A stretch of 64,000 bases of DNA from Holothuria scabra (taxonomy: Eukaryota > Echinodermata > Holothuroidea > Aspidochirotida > Holothuriidae), in the NCBI GenBank assembly GCA_037179385.1, contig CM074179.1, positions 71,881,683 through 71,945,682 on the forward strand. The letters are read 5' to 3'. Made by a program: the position numbers and the translations under genes. The notes beneath the pieces are model-generated. The model had not been told where the DNA came from and ran no database searches. It worked only from the letters and a program-made list of their open reading frames with translations. The number at the start of each line of letters is the position of its first letter. Positions within the stretch are counted from its first letter, which is position 1. Below, piece after piece: positions 1 to 13,665 of the stretch.

Positions 1-111
1 ATTGACCAACACTTGGTTAAGTCAGTATGTGAATTTAATTCTTTTAACAATTTGTTTTCTCTGTAAAGAAGAAGGAAATGAAATACCAAGGAGGAACTGC
101 ATTATCTATTC

Positions 112-1677
112 TTTTTTTTTAATACCTCCAGTTTATTGTCATTTGTTTCATCACTTATATACAATATTTACATCAATCACTGTCCTTCAGACTTGGAAAA
201 CATCCGTCAACATAATCATTACATAACAATCTAGCGGATATCATGCAAAATACTACGATAAAAGAGTGACAAAATAATATCGTTGTACATTTTCTTACGC
301 TTAGGGTTAACTGTGCTTTTTGAACAGATATAGTGTTCAACTTTCAGGCTGAAAACAAGTTTACGGTAGAATTTATCTGCATCAGGGGGTACATCATTCA
401 ATTTACAATTATACAAATAATTCTTGTAGTGAAGGAAAATAAAATTGTAGGGATGGCGGAGTAAAAGCTTATAACAAAAAAGAAATCAGACTTGGAGAGG
501 CTAAACTGCGTTCGAAAAAACAGAAATTATGTGTCAAGCAAGAAATTGGAAGTTAAATTACAACTCCAAAACAAATGGTCAATTGTTTCCTCCTCGCTTT
601 TACAGAAATTACATAAAGAGTTTTCTACCTTGTTCATATAAAACAGTAGTTTGTTTGTTGCTAAAACTCTGTGGAGGAATTTGAACTGAAAATAGATAAT
701 CTTAGTTTCAGATAAAGTTATTTTAGGGATACGGAAAATAATTTTCCAATCGCCAGAAGTAAATTTAAAGAGGTGTTCCATTTTGCAAGGTCTTTAGGAG
801 GGAGTACAATATTTTCTGTAAAAAAATTGTAAGCCAAGCGAGAAGTAATGTTTACAATGAAGCTATTTTCGTTGAGTATCGTAGCTCCGTCAATGACTAT
901 GTTTAGCTTCCAAACGTTTGGAATAGCCGAAAAGAGTCCATAGTAACGTGTGCAAGGGTAATTCCTAATGTTAAATTTGTTGCAAAATTCATTAAATGAA
1001 AGATTGACATTGTTTGCCTTGGAAAGATCCTTTACATAAAGAACTCCAGCCATGTGTAGTCTGCTATCATAGGTGACACGACCATCGATTTTAATGAAAC
1101 TATTATTCCAAAGAACTTGAGTATCGTAATTTTCAACCGTATCGCTAATATGTAACAGGCTCCATGAATTGCATATTTGTTTAATGAAACAATTATTTAT
1201 ACTCATGATGTCGCTACGTCTAAAGTTACCCTGGAATGTCAAGGACTTGCCATAAGGAGATAAATAGTGATCGAAAAATAATTTCCACATACCTCTGTCA
1301 CTAATCCAAACAACTTTAAGAGCAGCTATGAAACGTTTGACATGTGTGACTTTTAAGCCTTGATTATGAACTTCGTTATACATGGTTGCGCGTCGAACTT
1401 TGTCCGGATTTCCGGACCAAATAAAATTAAAAATACATCTTTGCAACTCATTAATAAAGGAATCGGGGGGGGGGGAGCTTGGTAGGACTTGAAACAGAAA
1501 AACAAGCTGAGATAAGACAAATGATTTTACAGTAATGTTTCTACCGATAGGAGAGAGGTTCCTTGTTGACCAAAGCTTTAAAATGTTTTTCAGACGAGAT
1601 AGTTTTTGCAGATAATTAAGACGGTACAGTTCATTTCCATTGTGAGTAAAGTAAATTCCTAGGAATCTAATAGGGCA
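112..1677 (-). mobile_element. Tx1/L1-like LINE fragment, 3' part
   Basis: Minus-strand reading gives the C-terminal half of a non-LTR retrotransposon ORF2 after the reverse transcriptase core. The stretch around 1446-1370 reads FNFIWSGNPDKVRR, a typical post-RT linker of Tx1/L1-like LINEs, followed by the 'thumb' region. At about 665-540 comes a zinc knuckle, C-x2-C-x8-H-x4-C (CNFC...HLFWSC), as in the RVT-associated zinc-binding domain. The C-terminal tail continues to about 230. The frame is broken near 720-780, where two frames overlap, so the copy is dead. The 5' part, with endonuclease and RT catalytic motifs, is missing beyond about 1677. The T-run at 112-121 may be the poly-A tail on the minus strand. 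Confidence 0.85.
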
Positions 1678-3384
1678 TTATCTATTCTTAATACCCTTAT
1701 AAAAAAAAAAAGACATAATTCCCACAAAATTCCAGTAGGGAAAACGAAAACTTCTTATAGGAATTTGCAACAAATTAAAAAAAAAAAGTGTTACAGAATA
1801 TATATAATAGCCAAACAAAAGTAATTGGAAGTTAAAACAATCTACTTTTGAAAAGGCTAGCATTACCAATACCGGTAGTTTCAAAACTTGGGCACTTCTC
1901 TGAAACATTTCAGGGGTGGTTCTCTATCCAATCACTTGAGTTAATTCATAAATTAAGCACTAATTGTTAAAATTTTTCCCAACTGACCAGTTGAGTAAAT
2001 TCCATCTTACTTCATTTTGGGTAAAATATATGTCCAAAAGTTGGTACGGCAGTTACCCAACCGAGATTGTTAAATGTTTTACTACTAGTTTGTTGAACAC
2101 ATAATAATACCAATGTCGGTCAAAAGTTGATCAAATGGTGTGCCCTTTTTTTCAGAAGAATACTTATTCTTTGCTTTAACAAAGTTTTTTACTACAGATC
2201 ACATAAGTGTAGACCTGCCCTAAACATAAATTGATAGTTTTTACGTCAAAAATTTGGCAGCGTTCATATAAGTATCTGAAAGTAGTCAAGGTCAGTCTGG
2301 ACTAATCTGAATATTACACAATGCTACTGTTGTGATATCCCTTAAAACCTTAACCCTCCAAAGTGTTACAGCATTATCTTTTAGAAATTGTGTATCCAGG
2401 CTTCTATTTTGCATAATTTAAAAACATGTTTCAGGGGTAAACTACTGGAAAGACGTAAAATGTTTGTTAATCTTTAAGGGCCAAACCTCTCACGGACACC
2501 CCAAACTACAATTTTGGTACTCGGGTACTGAAATTCTCAATAAGCTCAGCTCTTTGACTGACAGCTAATTCAAACAATGCAGAGTGCCAAAGCTTATATT
2601 ACACAGCATGAACGGTACTGGGAGTGTTTTGATTATATTAATTGAGTTTTTCAATACTCCCCCTGAAGCAATAAACTGAGATTGTGTCTGGATGAGGATG
2701 AATATCAGACAATTGTGGGAGGGGCTTCAGTTAGAAGATTAGGAGAATTGGTACTGTTTTGGGGTGAGACAACTGGGCCTTTAAAGAATATTTTCCAAAT
2801 ATATAAGGCAGACAGTTTTTGCAAACTATAACAAAATGTAACTGTAAATGCCAAAATACAAACTTAGTTTGTAGATTAAGTGAAATACGTAAAACTTCTG
2901 TAAAAATCCCAGAACATTTCAGGTGAATAAGATATAATCCTAAAAATCTTACAGAGCTTGGCTGTAAAATTAAAGGAACTTTTTTTACAGTGTATAGAAA
3001 ATATGTCCTGTCGAGAAATATTTCCTGAGAAAATATAGAACGGACAACACATTTGGAGAAATGTTGCCCTACTCACAGGAAGAACTGTCCCTGGAGACTG
3101 GGCTTTACATCGGGAATCATTAAAATAACTTGCATCCTGGGCCAACTGTAACTTGTTAAAATCATCTTCTCACCCCAGATATTTTTCAGGGCACCACCCT
3201 GGGAATGTGGTCCGGTGAGAAAAAGATTGACTTTTCAGGGGTCATTTTGACCAGCGAATCTCCTGCGGGAATGTGCCTCCCATTGGTTATATGGGTGAGG
3301 CACCGAGCACCAAATACCCTTGATTAGGAGTCACATTTAAAATGCTGTTATTGAGCTTTATATGTTCATAAATGCACTATTCAA
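1678..3384. other. Non-coding stretch, no feature recognised
   Basis: I see no exon with a plausible splice context, RNA gene or recognisable repeat here. It lies between a LINE fragment and a MITE. The short open frames present have no conserved motif. Confidence 0.4.
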
Positions 3385-4310
3385 TACACTCTTGAAAAAT
3401 TCTGGGCAAAACGTGATGGGCACTTACAGTCTGGGTAAACGTTGGGCAAAGTTTTGCTAAAGTTGGGCAAACACAGCGATGGTTGGGCACATGTAAGGTC
3501 ATTGCCAATTAGTTGGGCAAATGTCCATGACGTATGCGAAATGAGCATGCGCAATACTTCTATTAGTCGGAAAGGGTCTCTAGTCCGAGACAAACGACAA
3601 CAATGGCGGAAGAAATTGTGACGATAAAGGTTATTTCGTGTGGATTAAGTACCTCCAATAATAGTTTTACATGTGTACACTAACGTGTATCTCTCAAGGT
3701 AAAGTTTTAAATGTTTCTCGGTTATTTCTGTGAAGTGAGAACCAACAAATGTCCAAAATTGAGGTGCAAAGCTGAACAAGGTACTGCAGATGCAAGGTTT
3801 ATGTTAGGCTTACATAGGGCTGGTTAACGTTAGGCTAACAACGTTACTGTGTCGAATGTGTTGTGCTTAACGTTACAGTTTATGACCAGTCAGGAATTGG
3901 TCGAAATTCCTCACCAAAATTAAAAGATATTTATTTAGGCCGGTATAAATGCTGTTTTTCATTGTATTGTAACTTAGAAAACATTGAAATACCTTTGTGT
4001 ACTTCGTTTGTCTCCATGACTTTGAAGTAACCAAATGCCCAAAGTTTACCCAACGTTTACCGAACGTTGGGTTCGTATACCACCACACCAACATCTGGGT
4101 AACGTTTGCCCCAAGGTTGAGTAAAAACTGTTGCCCAACAAATGGGCAAAACAAACTACCCAGAAAAGGGGCAAACTTTTGCAAGATATGTGGGTAAATA
4201 TAGTTGCTCATTTGTTGGGCACAATTTGCCCAGATGTTGGTGTGGTGGTATACGAGCCCATCGTTGGGTAAAAGTTGGGTAAAATTTTGCCCAACATTTT
4301 TAAGAGTGTA
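3385..4310. mobile_element. GGGCAA-rich TA-flanked MITE, copy 1
   Basis: The ends are inverted: TACACTCTTGAAAAA on the left and TTTTTAAGAGTGTA on the right. A TA dinucleotide sits on each side, as for Tc1/mariner-type target duplications. Inside, the subterminal parts carry many TTGGGCAAA-like words in both orientations, and no transposase frame is seen. Three further full copies lie at 21357, 42538 and 50626. The short open frames inside are made of these repeated words and are not genes. Confidence 0.75.
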
Positions 4311-5500
4311 GTACATCCCACAGTTTTAGGAATAAATGACTCATCTATGATTACTTTTATTCATTCCGCTACAATCCACCTCATTTCTCAGGATGTTTTC
4401 GAAGTTTTGCTGTAAACAATATACATGACATAGGCATCACAATCATAACCAATGGTCTAGCTTCCAGTTTGTAGTATTCCAGAATTGCACCAAAATTCAA
4501 ACATTCATCACTGTATTTACTTGTACGAAAAAACGGAATTATTGTACTTTCTAGCAATACTCCAGTGGAGCCTATGTATTAAGCAAGGGGCAATGGCAAT
4601 TATGAGATCTTGTAGAACATGGTTGTCTCGTACAAAACTTATGTAGGATATCTCAATGCTTTTTTGAACGTCCTATAAGCTGACAGGAATGACAAATAAA
4701 GATACAATATTTTAATACTCAAACCACTCATTTTGAGGGTCACGCGAAGTACACATGTTATAGAATACATGATGCAAATTATGTTTCAAAGGCTTTCGAA
4801 AAGAAGTGTAATTATAGTTATAAAAGATGGCCTCGGACTCGAATGGTCTTTGGAATTGATTCGAAATTGCCTGTGCCAGAAACAAAACTGTTGAGCTAAA
4901 AATTAACACATGGATTGTTCAATATCTTGGAAGAGGGACATACATTTAAGAAAAAACGTACGGACATCATTTCTGAATCACCTTAAAAAAAAGAAAAAAA
5001 AAGACCGGCTCGACTTGAACCAATAGGTTGGAAACTGGGCCGAAAAACTCCATCTTACCAACACATTGCAACAAAAAAAAAAAAAATCAGAATTTAATAT
5101 CTCGGAACTTTTTCAGTATAAGCGTCACACTAAAAGTATAAATATTTTGTTTGTTTATGACGTATATTTTACCGAAGACCGCCACCACTATTTTAACGTG
5201 TTGAGGCGTCAAACCTTATCTGACTAATTGATACTGACTTTGGGATAACTACCTTATTTTCGATTCGGAATAATGACCGTTCGGAATAATGACCCATTGG
5301 AATAATGACCCTCTAGGATCGAATGACGAATGACAATTAATCTATGCATGTCCACAATACCTCCTTATTACTTTTGGTTGCTATTCCGCTGATTCATATA
5401 AATGTTATAAGGCCAAACGTTTACTCAGTCAATGTAAGCCCGCACTGCTCTCATTTAGTTGCAAGCGGCGAATCGCATATGGAATATTTCATTCTTATTG
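4311..5500. other. Upstream intergenic stretch with a small tandem repeat
   Basis: No gene is seen. At about 5262-5311 the phrase GGAATAATGACC occurs three times in tandem. A-runs occur near 4985-5000 and 5073-5086. The block shared with the second gene copy starts at about 5510. Confidence 0.4.
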
Positions 5501-5694
5501 TATTTCTCTTTACGGTGCGTTTTTTAAAAACCAAAGGTAGATAAGTACGAAGTCCTCTTGTCACAATAGTATTGACATAAAAGGACTTGAATTCGACACT
5601 CACGAGGGGAGGAGTCACCATTCTATGCTCGATTGCGCAGTCGCATAAATCAATTCTAATTGTAGTTGATGACACCTGTCACTAGAAAGAAAGA

Positions 5695-5701
5695 TATCAA
5701 G
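5695..5701 (+). promoter_or_regulatory. Degenerate TATA-box position of gene 1
   Basis: The sequence TATCAAG stands at the same place as TATAAAG in the paralogue (42152-42158), inside a well-conserved stretch AGAAAGAAAGATAT. It lies about 90 bases before the conserved ATG. The A-to-C change weakens the TATA box. Transcription cannot be judged from sequence alone. Confidence 0.35.
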
Positions 5702-5786
5702 AAGCTTGTAACTGCTTTATATTTTCAAGACCGTTTGAGGCAGCTCTTATCATTCTGTCTGAATGGATCGTTCCCGCAACGAAACA

Positions 5787-5847
5787 ATGAATAGCGCTCT
5801 ATTTTTCGTCGTAATTCTGCTGGCAGCCGTCCAGAACGCTCATGGCG
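5787..5847 (+). CDS. Gene 1 exon 1: signal peptide
   Basis: Twenty codons plus one base. After Met-Asn-Ser there is a hydrophobic core (ALFFVVILLAAV) and a likely cleavage site after Q-N-A. The donor is G|GTGAGT, with the intron in phase 1. The copy in gene 2 is identical at 14 of 20 residues, and its surrounding bases are highly similar. An upstream ATG at 5763 is in frame here, but the matching ATG in gene 2 is out of frame. Confidence 0.7.
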
Positions 5848-8800
5848 GTGAGTAATCTAAATGCTTGTGTTAACAATAAACCCTAAATAGCTTTGCCCAA
5901 TTTTAAACATTGGAAATTTGTCACTTTGCATCTAAACGTTTTTGGGAATTTATGTAGAACACCCTTACTTTGTGGCGTTAACCTCAACAGATTATCTGTT
6001 ACCCCTGAGCCCATTGAATGTTTAAGAACACGGGGCTAGTAAAAAAGCTTCCTAAGAAGAAGGGCACTAAATTGTGTAATTTCTATGTTTTAATTTAGTT
6101 ACCATCTGAAGAAACATAATTTTATTAACATCTTTCATAATAAACATTTCGTTTTCAACTAAGAATAGGATGATGAATATCATTTGTTCATTTCAAATTA
6201 AATACTGAAGTTTTATCATAAAATATGCAACAATTAACACCGATATGTACAGTGGTGTAACCAGAATGTAAAGGGAATTGTGACCATTTCATTTGGAGCA
6301 AGGCATCTATTTTCCTGGCAGACAGTTTGTTCATCTAATTGCATAGATACATGTAATGTCAGTGGCGCGCGCAGGAATTGCGTGTGGGGGACGGGGGAGG
6401 GGTGATGAATTCTCCAACTTACATGGGTAGGGGTCTACCAAGGGCTCGGAAAATTCTTCTCTATCGAAACTGGCTAAACACAAAGTGGTTCATCCAATAG
6501 AACTGCGTTCATGTTGTTCAATCAGGCTCAGTCCGATTACTTCGTAGTGATTTTTCTGGACTGTTTTCTCCAACGACTACTCCAAAGGTGGAGGCATGCC
6601 CCGCCACACTCCCTACATCTTCCCATCTTCCCCATCTGTGTGATCCTGTCCAAGTAGTCAAGGTTGTGTATGTTTTAGAGACTGGTGACAGAGAGAGACT
6701 CTGGGAGACTTCTAACGCAGAGCACGACCATTGGTTAGCGCGGAGCGTCCCTACATGGAGAGATTTTGCCAGTATTACGCTATAGATAAAGAAACCAACA
6801 GTTCCCGTGCCCCATTCACTACATGCACATGCAGGATTGCCAAATTTTCATGATTCATGTTGGTGAAATGTTAAGAGACATTACGTTCATGTTATAAATA
6901 GCCAATGAAAGATTGCACTTCCTGGTACGGGTTTAAACTGCATTTCTGTTAGCCTAAACCTAACATATTTATATTCTCCAGGTTGCATGGGCACAAAAGT
7001 ACACATTGTTGTTTGCAAAATAAAATTAAAATAAAACAAAATAAAATATTTTTTTTTTCTTTCTACAACTCTTTTATTGACTTTTTTTCATATTATTTTC
7101 AGGTTCTGATTCATAACCATTTTTTTTTTCTTCAACGCAGTGTAATCGAATATACAATAGTTAAGGTTATCTACATAATTATACAATTTACATATTACCA
7201 AAAAAAAAAAAGTAGAAATAAATGCACAATGTAGATCAACAAATATAGTAGAATAAAGATTGAGTATTAACATGTAGGTTGCATGCCACGATAGATAACA
7301 CCACTTCTTAAATACCTATCTGCGATCAATATAATCGGCTACACTGGAGGGATATAACAGGCGTCTTTTAAAAGGGCAACAGAGAGCAGAACAAAGCAAG
7401 CAACGGAGCAAAGCTAATTCATGAGTTGCGGCAATGAATAGGAGAGGCATTTTTAAGGACGTTAAATCTAGTGCGAAAAGATACGGGGGAATTTCTTTTC
7501 AGTGCAATACACTTTTCTACATTAAAGATAAATTTAAATTTGTTAAAGAACTCATTCGCATCGGGTTTTCTGTCATCGAGCTTACAACTAAAGATATAAT
7601 ATTTAATGTGAAAAATGTAGAAATTAAATTGATGAAAACTGGTCGTCAGTTTACCAAAAAATAATCTTGCCTTGACAACTTAAATTGTGAACCAAAAAAG
7701 AGTTGCTCGCAATCTAACAAAAACGAAGAAGTAACATGACATGACCAAAAGAGATGTTCAATTGACTCTGTTTCATTAACACAAAATGTACAAACAGGGG
7801 AATCTTTCTTACGCATTAAGTGCAATAACTTATTAGTACCTAATATACGATGGAGAAATCTGAACTGGAAATAATGAACTTTAGCTTCAAGACGAGTACG
7901 AGAGGGGCTAGTAAAAATAAGTGCCCACTCATCCTCACTAAAATCAAATGAAACTGCCCATTTCTTACAAGCAATTGGAAAGTGAGAAATTTTATTAACA
8001 AGGTGAGGGTAGAGTAAACGAGAGACTGAGGTTGTCGAAAAAATCGCCTCACTAAAATCTATATCCTCATTTGTTTCATTGGGATCATTAAATAATTCAT
8101 TCTTCCAAGACCTAGGAATTGCAGAGCAAATTCCGTAAAATTTTGTAAAAGGGTATCTAACCTTATATTTCTGAATGAAAGTCTCATATGAAATGCGATT
8201 ACCATTACGCATATACAATTGTCTAACATATGATAAACGTGCTTGGTGAAGCACTTTATGGTATGATATAACATTATCGACTTTATTGAAACTATTATTC
8301 CAGATCAATTGATCCCCAAACTTAGGAGTATGTGGCATAAAAGTGACATGACTCCAAGCAATACAAATTTGTCTTATAAAAGTATTGCAGATAGATGATA
8401 CATCATTCAACATAAAATAAATATCAATTTTATTTTGTTTCGTTTGGTTTCGTTTGGTTTCGTTTCGTTTGATTTGGTTTGATTTGATTCGATTCGATTC
8501 GATTCGATTCGATTCGATTTGATTCGATTCGATTCGATTCGATTTGATTCGATTCGATTCGATTTGATTCGATTCGATTCGATTCGATTTGATTTGATTT
8601 TGGTTGTTTTGCTTTGGTCTGCGCTTTGCTTCGCTTCGCTTCGCTTTGCTTTGCTTTCGTTTGGTTTTGGCTCGGCTCCATTCCATTCCATTTCATTCTA
8701 TTCTATTTTATTTCTTTCATTTTTTCATTTTTTCCATCGTGTATTCCACATATAGCACAGTACTTTGCATGCTATATACATCTACATAATATAATTCATG

Positions 8801-11800
8801 AAAATATAGAAATAATATCGTATAAAAGTTAATGTTCTACCAAAAAACCGTAAGAAAAACAATTGCATATTGCTTGATATTTGTCAACACGTTTTCGAGG
8901 TGTACTAATGTTTGAGCAGATATAACTCTCCTTTTTCCGATCAAATTTCAACTTATTGTTAAACTGAGAGAGATTTGGCTTTAACCGGTAACTAAAAAGG
9001 TAATATTAACAACGGAGATAAAATAATTCATAGGATGATCAACAATTTGAACCCAAAAAAGAAATCTCTTTTAGAGAGAATAAATTGTCGCCCAAATAGG
9101 TATTGCTCAACGTCTAGAAGAAACGAAAAAGTGAAAGAACAATCCCCAAATAAATGTTCTAAGGTTTCAACGTGAACATTGCAAAAAGTACACAAAGGGT
9201 TGTCGAGCTCATTCATTAAACAGAGGAGCCTATTGGTACTTAAAATTCTGTAAACAAAACGGAACTGAAAATAGATTATTTTAGTTTCACGAAGTTTTAA
9301 CGCAGGGATTTTTAAAATCACTTTCCAGTCATCCTTCGATAAATTCAACATTCCATTTCTGTAACGAATTTGGGGGTAAAACAATATTTGAAATTATTTT
9401 TGAGCAAGCTAATTTAGAAGTAACATCTTTTTATCTCAGTAACCCCGCCATCCTCCTGAAATACGTTGGCCTTCCATTCATTAAACCAAAGTAAATAGTA
9501 AAAAAATCTTGTTATACCAAATTTATCACAGAACTCTTCAAAGGCAAAGGCCTATTATTATCAAAGAAAATATCCATAACATACCTAACTCCTGAGTTGA
9601 AGAGCTTATCGAAAAACACCGTCCTATTATTAACTTTTATAAAACTATTATTCCAAAGAAATTGAGAGCCAAAGTGATCATTAGGACTATAAATGGTTAT
9701 TTTACCCCAAGCTTGGCAAATATTTTAAATAAAAGTATTGCTAATGTCCAGAGCTTATTTCCAAAGTAGAAATAAAAGTTTGGACACGAGTAACTTTTAA
9801 GCCACAGTCTTCGACAAAGTTAAACATAGTATTTACCTTTGTGTCCAAATAAAGTCAAAAACGCAATTTTGAACTTCGTTGACAAAATAATCAGGGGGGT
9901 CGGGAAAAACTTGGAAAAGAAAAACAAGCTGTCAAAGCTCAAATGATTCAACAATGGTGTTTTTCCCGTGAAGAGTTGAATCCCTAACGGACCACAAATT
10001 TAAAATATTTTTAGTGTGGAAAATTTATGAAGATAATTTAATCTAAATAGGTCATTTCCGTTACGGTTAAAGCTAATTCCAATGCATTTAATGGGACAAA
10101 GAGAAGGTATAACTCCAAAGTGGGCAAGATAAATGGGTTGACTCGTGACATAAGGACCTAAGGGAAACAAGTGCGACTTACTCAAATTTATCTTTAGGCT
10201 AGATGCAAAATGAAATTATCGTAGAATATTAAACATTTCAGAAATTGAACCACGACTACCCTCAGTAAAAAGAGCAGTATCGTCGGCATCGTTGTTAGAA
10301 ACTGTTATACCCCTGAAGTTTTTATTTAACGAAATTTGTCTGTCAAGGATGTCTTGCACACAAAATGAACAAATAGGGATTTTAAGAACATCCCTTCCGA
10401 ACACCTTTTTCAATTGAAAAAAATCCAGTAGAAAACCGTTATTACATACGGCAGCACTGCAATTATTAGGAAATGTTGTAACACAAGATATAAAACTAAC
10501 ACCAAAAAGTAATCCAAGGTTCTATGGATAAATTTCCTATCTATTGAATCAAACGCCTTTTCGAAATCTAAGAAAAAATGAATCATGGAATATCATTTGC
10601 ACTGCTATAGTCTACTTAATCTAGAACAAAACGAATATTTTCTCCAATAAACCTGTTTCTAAGAAGGTTATTACCTGGTAATTACTGATAATACTACCCA
10701 ACATACCTTTAAAACGGCCGGTTACTGCCTTTGCAGCAATTTTGTAATCCGTATTCAAAAGAGATAACGGCCTATAATTACCTAAATGTAATAAATCTTT
10801 GTCTTGTTTCAGAATTAACGTGATAAAATTTCGAGATCGCTTAACTGAGAATGTTTGATTGTCAAAAGTTGGATTCAGTGACCCACAACAAAATCTTGAA
10901 TTAAAGGCCAGAAAAACTTATAGAAATCGATGGAGATGCCGTCACTACCCGGTGATTTGCCATTTGACATTGAAAATAAAGCAGACCTACATTCGTCGTT
11001 ACTAAGAAAACCGTCCCATGAAGAAATCCAATCCAATCCAGAATGAAACTCTTGAAGATTGTCAAAATACCCCATGAAATTACAATTTTGGGCGGAGTAC
11101 AGAGAGGTATAAAAGGATAGAATTTTATCTAAAATGTCAGAACTATCGTTCAATAACAGACCATCTTCATTAATTCTTTCTAATTTATGCTTATACAAAA
11201 TGTAATGTTTTTCTCGTGCGTCTTCCAGACCTTCCGGTTATGAGTCTGGAGCTGCCCCATTATAAATTTACGATTCAAGTTTACTAATACGAGAAATAAG
11301 AAAATGCTCATAATTACGAGACTGATTCGCTGTAAGTTTCCTGAAGGATATTGTTTCGGAGCGAATCAAGAATTTCAAATTTTCCCATCTCAATACAGGG
11401 TAAAGATTATTCACGGGGACTTCCTGATTTTAACGATGTATTAACGAATTAATTAAATCAATACAAGAAAGCAAAGAATTATAAAATTTCCAGTAACCTC
11501 TTCCCTTTGGTACGTCAATTAAATCAAAACATTAAACGACCATACAATGATCTGTTTGAAAAGTAGGCTGAAAAATGAATCCTTAACTTTAAAGGACAAA
11601 TGACGAGAAACAATGAAAAAGTTCGGCCTACAGTGAATTTCAGAAATATTGGTACCGTATTACAAGTAAAGTATTTTGTTAACGGATTCCTCTCCCTCCA
11701 TACATTAATTAAATCATACTTTTCCATCAACGTAAGACAAACTCGTATAGCGTTAAAGTTAGTCCGTCGAACGCCTTATATTTTTTAATTTTTGATTCAT

Positions 11801-13634
11801 TTCTTTCTTTTTTTTTGCATTTGTTAAACCAAGATGCTATTAGCACTCTCTGAATAAAAATACTATTTTCCTTTTCCCAACAGGCAAAAAATGTTATGGT
11901 CTTTGCTATTGTTGCTATGGCTATTCAGGCTGTATGGGGGTTTATTCCACCATTCACAACGGCTTTGCACCTGGATGCAAGAACAAAATAGAGGACTGCT
12001 GGCGCACATGCATCGTTGGTAGTACAAACGCATACATTTCTATCAGATTATAATAAATATTATCATTCACGTTCTTAACAGCTAGAGATGGAAATTAAGG
12101 GCACAGTACGTTTTCAAATAAAAACTCAATGTAACCGTGCTATATTTTTTTTAAAAAGTGATTAATTTCGTCTTTTAATTACCAATCTTTAGTCCTGTGT
12201 TACAATCGCTAAAACATTTTATGAACACTTTTCTTATACCAAAACGTGCGTGTCACTAAGAAAGACTGATGGAATTCACGATTACATGCGTAGAGCATGT
12301 GGTAATATTTAGAACTGGATATCACCGTCAGGATACGTGTTACTCTAGGTATTGTGAATCGTCGATACGATAAATCACATGACCAAGAAATTCTAAGCTA
12401 CCATCCAATTGGTATCAGTACATTTTTTTAAAAGAAGTGTGAAAGTAATCCAAAATTGAATATTCTCGGGCTCTCCATAAACGGCGACATGCATTATGGA
12501 AAGCCAATTGAGGGTATTGCACCTTAAAATGTACAAATCAGCATAGGTGTATTTGGCTTGTGTGATATGTCACGTTTGTGTTGAATGTTACTATTTGAGT
12601 CCCCTTTAGCAGTAACTATGCAGATCTTTAAAAAATAATGTAAAAATTTGTTTCTATTAGTTTACAGGCTATGAATATAATTTAAAATAAATGAAATGCC
12701 AGGGGGTTGTGCACCCTTGCCCCCATCCTGTGGACCGGCTTTTCAAAGTCCAAATGCACTTGTTTTTGAAAAAAATTGTCATGTTGCCTAATATTCATTT
12801 TTTTTTAGTAAATTAGACTTATACGGTATTCATAAAAGGCAATTTTGGCAAAATATGAGATTCCTATCAAAAAGGTCGCAGCTAAAAAATGTTTCATTTG
12901 GGGAAATTTGGGATGTTGCATTTAATGTGTCGCTGACATATCTATTTGCTGGGGCCAGTTTGTTCATTTGATCACCAGCGTCGTCAGCTACGGAGGCGTT
13001 TGGGAAACCTCCATAAAAACTCGTCGACCACTCCCCTGACTGGGGTTTTGATTGTCCATATTTTGTTACCTGCGTGAGTAATCCCGATCATGACTGTTGA
13101 CTGTATAGCTACAACTCATTAGGCCATGCATTTACAGCTCTCCGGATGTATTCTTAGCCAACTACAGCCAACTACAGCTTGCTCGAATTCTCCACGCTCC
13201 GCACAATTATGTATGCCTTAAACTGTGACAATAAAGCAAGGCTATAGGTAACGCCAATCATGGATGGCTAAATATTATCTTCGCTTTACTGAGTTTCTTT
13301 TAAAACTTTTTATTTTTTTTAACTCAAGTTAAACGTTTGTTATTCAGTTCAGTTCAGTTCAGAAAAACATTTATTCCAATCTCTTACCAAAATATAAAAT
13401 ACAAAACAACATTCTGACAGTAATGAAATTACGGTATGTAAGAAATCATGCTTAAACACACCACAAAATAATTACTTTACTTAACAAAACAAAAAAGAGA
13501 CTGAGGAGTGGCAACGGCAACTAAAAGGTCCTAGGAGCTTGTGGGTGTTGACATTCCTTAAAAAACAAACAGAATATGCGACAAAATGGAAGAGGAACAC
13601 AAAAACACGGAAGAACAAAGACGGAAGTTCAAAG

Positions 13635-13665
<31 letters not shown>

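Larger units (their letters stand above)
5510..7000 (+). repeat. Segmental duplicate X1 (promoter, exon 1, start of intron 1)
   Basis: This block aligns with 41965-44860, judged by eye, starting at AAAACCAAAGGTAG on both sides. It covers the proximal promoter, exon 1 and about the first kilobase of intron 1. The copy at 42 kb has an extra TA-flanked MITE (42538-43692) where this copy has an uninterrupted site near 6055-6062. The match fades near 7000, where a LINE is inserted. Confidence 0.75.

Noticed and set aside
3873..4316. 147-residue minus-strand frame
   Set aside because: It lies wholly within a GGGCAA-rich MITE and is built from the repeated words.
5763..5786. Upstream in-frame ATG of gene 1 as the start
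   Set aside because: The matching ATG in gene 2 is out of frame, while the ATG at 5787 is kept in both genes and directly precedes the signal peptide.
7646..8686. 346-residue minus-strand frame
   Set aside because: Its N-terminal third is a translated GATTC microsatellite and the rest is a LINE fragment, so it is not one gene.
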